Shown: positions 62,641 to 64,000 of the stretch, piece after piece
Layout of the letters: each line of letters opens with the position of its first letter
How positions within the stretch are numbered: the first letter of the stretch is position 1
Assembly: GCF_946886105.1 (NCBI RefSeq)
Contig: NZ_CAMPHV010000022.1
Span: 1 to 64,000, forward strand
Direction of reading: 5' to 3'
Length of the DNA: 64,000 bases
From: an uncultured Pseudomonas sp.
Lineage (GTDB): Bacteria; Pseudomonadota; Gammaproteobacteria; Pseudomonadales; Pseudomonadaceae
Made by a program: the position numbers and the translations under genes
Notes under the pieces: generated by a model
Seen by the model: only the letters and a program-made list of their open reading frames with translations
Told to the model about the DNA's origin: nothing
The model's database searches: none

Positions 62641-62856
62641 ATGAGCTGGGACAGCCCCGAGACGCGTTTTCTGGTGGTGGTCAATCACGAGGAGCAGTAC
62701 TCCATCTGGCCGGACTACAAGCCGCTGCCCGAAGGTTGGCGAGCCGTCGACAAGCAGGGCAGCAAGGAGGAATGCCTGGCCTATATCGAATCGGTCTGGA
62801 CCGACATGCGTCCGCTGAGCCTGCGCCAAGCCTTGCAGGCGCAAGGCCAGGGCTGA
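62641..62856 (+). CDS. MbtH-like protein
   Basis: A 71-residue protein of normal MbtH length. It has the family residues [24 protein letters not shown], then [22 protein letters not shown], including the conserved Trp residues that grip the A domain. MbtH proteins bind and activate or stabilise A domains. As the only one in the window it probably serves several of the six A domains. GAGAGGAAGAGAA is a strong ribosome-binding region. The stop codon overlaps the thioesterase start (TGATG), so the two are co-translated. Confidence 0.95.
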   Translation: MSWDSPETRFLVVVNHEEQYSIWPDYKPLPEGWRAVDKQGSKEECLAYIESVWTDMRPLSLRQALQAQGQG

Positions 62857-63635
62857 TGACAGTGACTGCCAGCCCCTGGTTTTCGGTAGTGCCGCAAGGC
62901 AAGGCACCGGCCGCATTGCGTCTGTACTGCTTCCCCTATGCCGGGGCCGGGCATACGGTGTTTCAGCATTGGCGAGCGCGGCTGGCCGACGATATCGAAC
63001 TGGCCTTGATCAAGCTGCCGGGACGCGGGGCGCGCTTCTCCGAGCCCCAGGCCGACTCGCTCGATGAGTTGGCCGAGAACTTGGCGCAAGCGATTGCCGA
63101 CACCGCCGAGGGGCCTGAGCATTTCGCCTTTTTCGGTCATAGCATGGGCGCCTTGCTGGCTTTCGAGACCGCGCGCGCCTTGCAGAAACGCGGACTTTCG
63201 CCCCGCGCACTGTTGGTCTCGGCGCGCACCGCACCGGTCGCCCATGGCTGGCGCGAACGCCTGTCCGACCTGCCGGACGCAGCCTTTCTAGAGGTCATTC
63301 GCAGCATGAATGGCTTGCCCCGGGAGGTGCTCGACAATCCGGAGTGGTTGGCGTTGTTCCTGCCGATCATCCGCGCCGATTTCGCCCTTTGCGAAAACTA
63401 CCGCTATCGCCCAGGGCTGCCGCTGGCTTGCCCGATCCAGGTAATGGCCGGCCGTGACGATGCCAGCGTACCCCTGGCCCTGCTCGATGGCTGGGCCGGC
63501 GAGACCCTGGCGGGCTGTCAAAGCAGATTATTTGCCGGAGGACACTTCTATCTGTTCGAGCATGAGACTGAACTGCTCGAACTGATCCAACGCCAACTTT
63601 GTTCAGCGCGTAAGAACCGGCATGCAGCTGTCTGA
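62856..63635 (+). CDS. Type II thioesterase (alpha/beta hydrolase)
   Basis: 259 residues. RLYCFPYAGAGHTVFQHW near the N-terminus and the nucleophile elbow FFGHSMGALLAFE (Ser at about residue 95) are hallmarks of stand-alone NRPS thioesterases. The catalytic Asp is likely in MAGRDDASVP (about 200) and His in GGHFYLFEH (about 230). Its usual role is to clear mis-primed PCPs. Because none of the NRPSs here ends in a thioesterase domain, it might also take part in product release, which would be unusual (inference). ATG 62856 overlaps the mbtH stop. The 3' end overlaps the next gene by 14 bp. Confidence 0.92.
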   Translation: MTVTASPWFSVVPQGKAPAALRLYCFPYAGAGHTVFQHWRARLADDIELALIKLPGRGARFSEPQADSLDELAENLAQAIADTAEGPEHFAFFGHSMGALLAFETARALQKRGLSPRALLVSARTAPVAHGWRERLSDLPDAAFLEVIRSMNGLPREVLDNPEWLALFLPIIRADFALCENYRYRPGLPLACPIQVMAGRDDASVPLALLDGWAGETLAGCQSRLFAGGHFYLFEHETELLELIQRQLCSARKNRHAAV

Positions 63636-64000
63636 AGGGGAGGTGCACCTCTGGGCGCTCCCTCTGGATGAGGCGCCGCTGCAGCAGGCCGAGCACCAGG
63701 TGCTGGAACTGGCAGCGGCCGAACGGGAGCGAGCCGCGCGCATACGCTGTTCGCAGACGCGCAGCGCATTCGTGCAAACCCGCACGGCCTTGCGCACGCT
63801 GCTCGGGCACTACCTCGATCTACCGCCCGGAGCCGTCGCGCTGAGCAGCGGTGCTTGGGGCAAACCCCAGCTCGGCGCCGGCATGGGCGATCTGCAATTC
63901 AATGTCAGTCATAGCGGCCAGTTGGCCTTGATCGCCTTATCGCACAGCGCAGTCGGCGTGGACCTGGAGTGGCAGCCAGCCGATTTCGACTGGCGCGAGC
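63622..64000 (+). CDS. 4'-phosphopantetheinyl transferase, partial (cut by window end)
   Basis: The first 126 residues of a Sfp/AcpT-type enzyme that converts apo-PCPs to the active form. The read-out begins MQLSEGEVHLWALPLDE. AWGKPQL is followed by FNVSHSGQLALIALS and then VGVDLEW, the P1 and P2 motifs including the magnesium-binding Asp. The reading frame is open to the window edge. The ATG at 63622 overlaps the thioesterase gene by 14 bp, so it belongs to the mbtH-thioesterase transcript and completes the siderophore tool set. Confidence 0.9.
   Translation, partial: MQLSEGEVHLWALPLDEAPLQQAEHQVLELAAAERERAARIRCSQTRSAFVQTRTALRTLLGHYLDLPPGAVALSSGAWGKPQLGAGMGDLQFNVSHSGQLALIALSHSAVGVDLEWQPADFDWRE

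Noticed and set aside
25940..63635. Classical pyoverdine cluster
   Set aside because: There is no chromophore NRPS with an acyl-CoA ligase start and Glu-Tyr-Dab modules, and no PvdA-type ornithine hydroxylase, formyltransferase, or periplasmic maturation enzymes. The hydroxylases are of the TauD type.

Overview
The window reads as chromosomal DNA of a GC-rich gammaproteobacterium, most probably a Pseudomonas or close relative. Reasons: GC-rich codon use, many 71-bp palindromic REP/BIME-type repeats, an OprD-type porin, a PvdE-type siderophore exporter, and housekeeping genes of pseudomonad flavour. The species cannot be fixed from this sequence. No rRNA, tRNA, CRISPR array, transposase or phage gene was seen.

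Region 1 (1-16180) is ordinary accessory and housekeeping content: an endonuclease/exonuclease/phosphatase-fold protein, an arylamine N-acetyltransferase, a CBS-domain protein, a CrtI-like FAD oxidoreductase divergent from a PadR regulator with two near-identical palindromic operators, a PnuC/nicotinamide riboside kinase pair, a c4-like dihaem cytochrome, an EndA-type nuclease, lipoproteins, a YihY/BrkB membrane protein, an EamA transporter, an RpiR regulator and an M14-type deacylase. Repeats are dense here, and one BIME has triplicated together with the 3' end of the kinase gene.

Region 2 (about 13999-23548) looks like a locus for use of cyanophycin (multi-L-arginyl-poly-L-aspartate) or a similar Asp/Arg polymer: RpiR regulator, succinylglutamate-desuccinylase-like enzyme, two periplasmic amino-acid-binding proteins, two exported cyanophycinase-family (S51) peptidases and an OprD-type porin. 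One cyanophycinase carries an SLH-like C-terminus interrupted by an apparent frameshift, and one binding protein has lost its C-terminus to a repeat insertion. A CYP152-type fatty-acid peroxygenase gene follows.

Region 3 (25850-64000) is a siderophore locus. The plus-strand left arm has a Fur box, a Gly-type NRPS (C-A-PCP), a cyclic-peptide exporter, a TonB-dependent receptor and a DUF3649/PepSY/DUF3325 inner-membrane set. A caspase-fold gene sits between the arms. The minus-strand right arm is one operon-like array (62423 down to 37853): free-standing TauD-type hydroxylase, a 2988-residue NRPS ending in a fused TauD-type hydroxylase, an NRPS opening with a degenerate condensation-like 'interface' domain, a C-A-PCP-C NRPS, a second free-standing hydroxylase, and another NRPS with an interface domain, a His-type A domain and a terminal C-PCP without an A domain. 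Divergently, MbtH, a type II thioesterase and a 4'-phosphopantetheinyl transferase (cut by the window end) share a Fur-box-containing intergenic region.

Three hydroxylases match three candidate residues (Asp, Asp, His). The inferred product is therefore a peptide siderophore with two beta-hydroxyaspartates and one beta-hydroxyhistidine, giving six donors for Fe(III). The operon is invaded by repeats: a 171-bp tandem array, a MITE that supplies a gene's stop codon, and an in-frame repeat inside a condensation domain.
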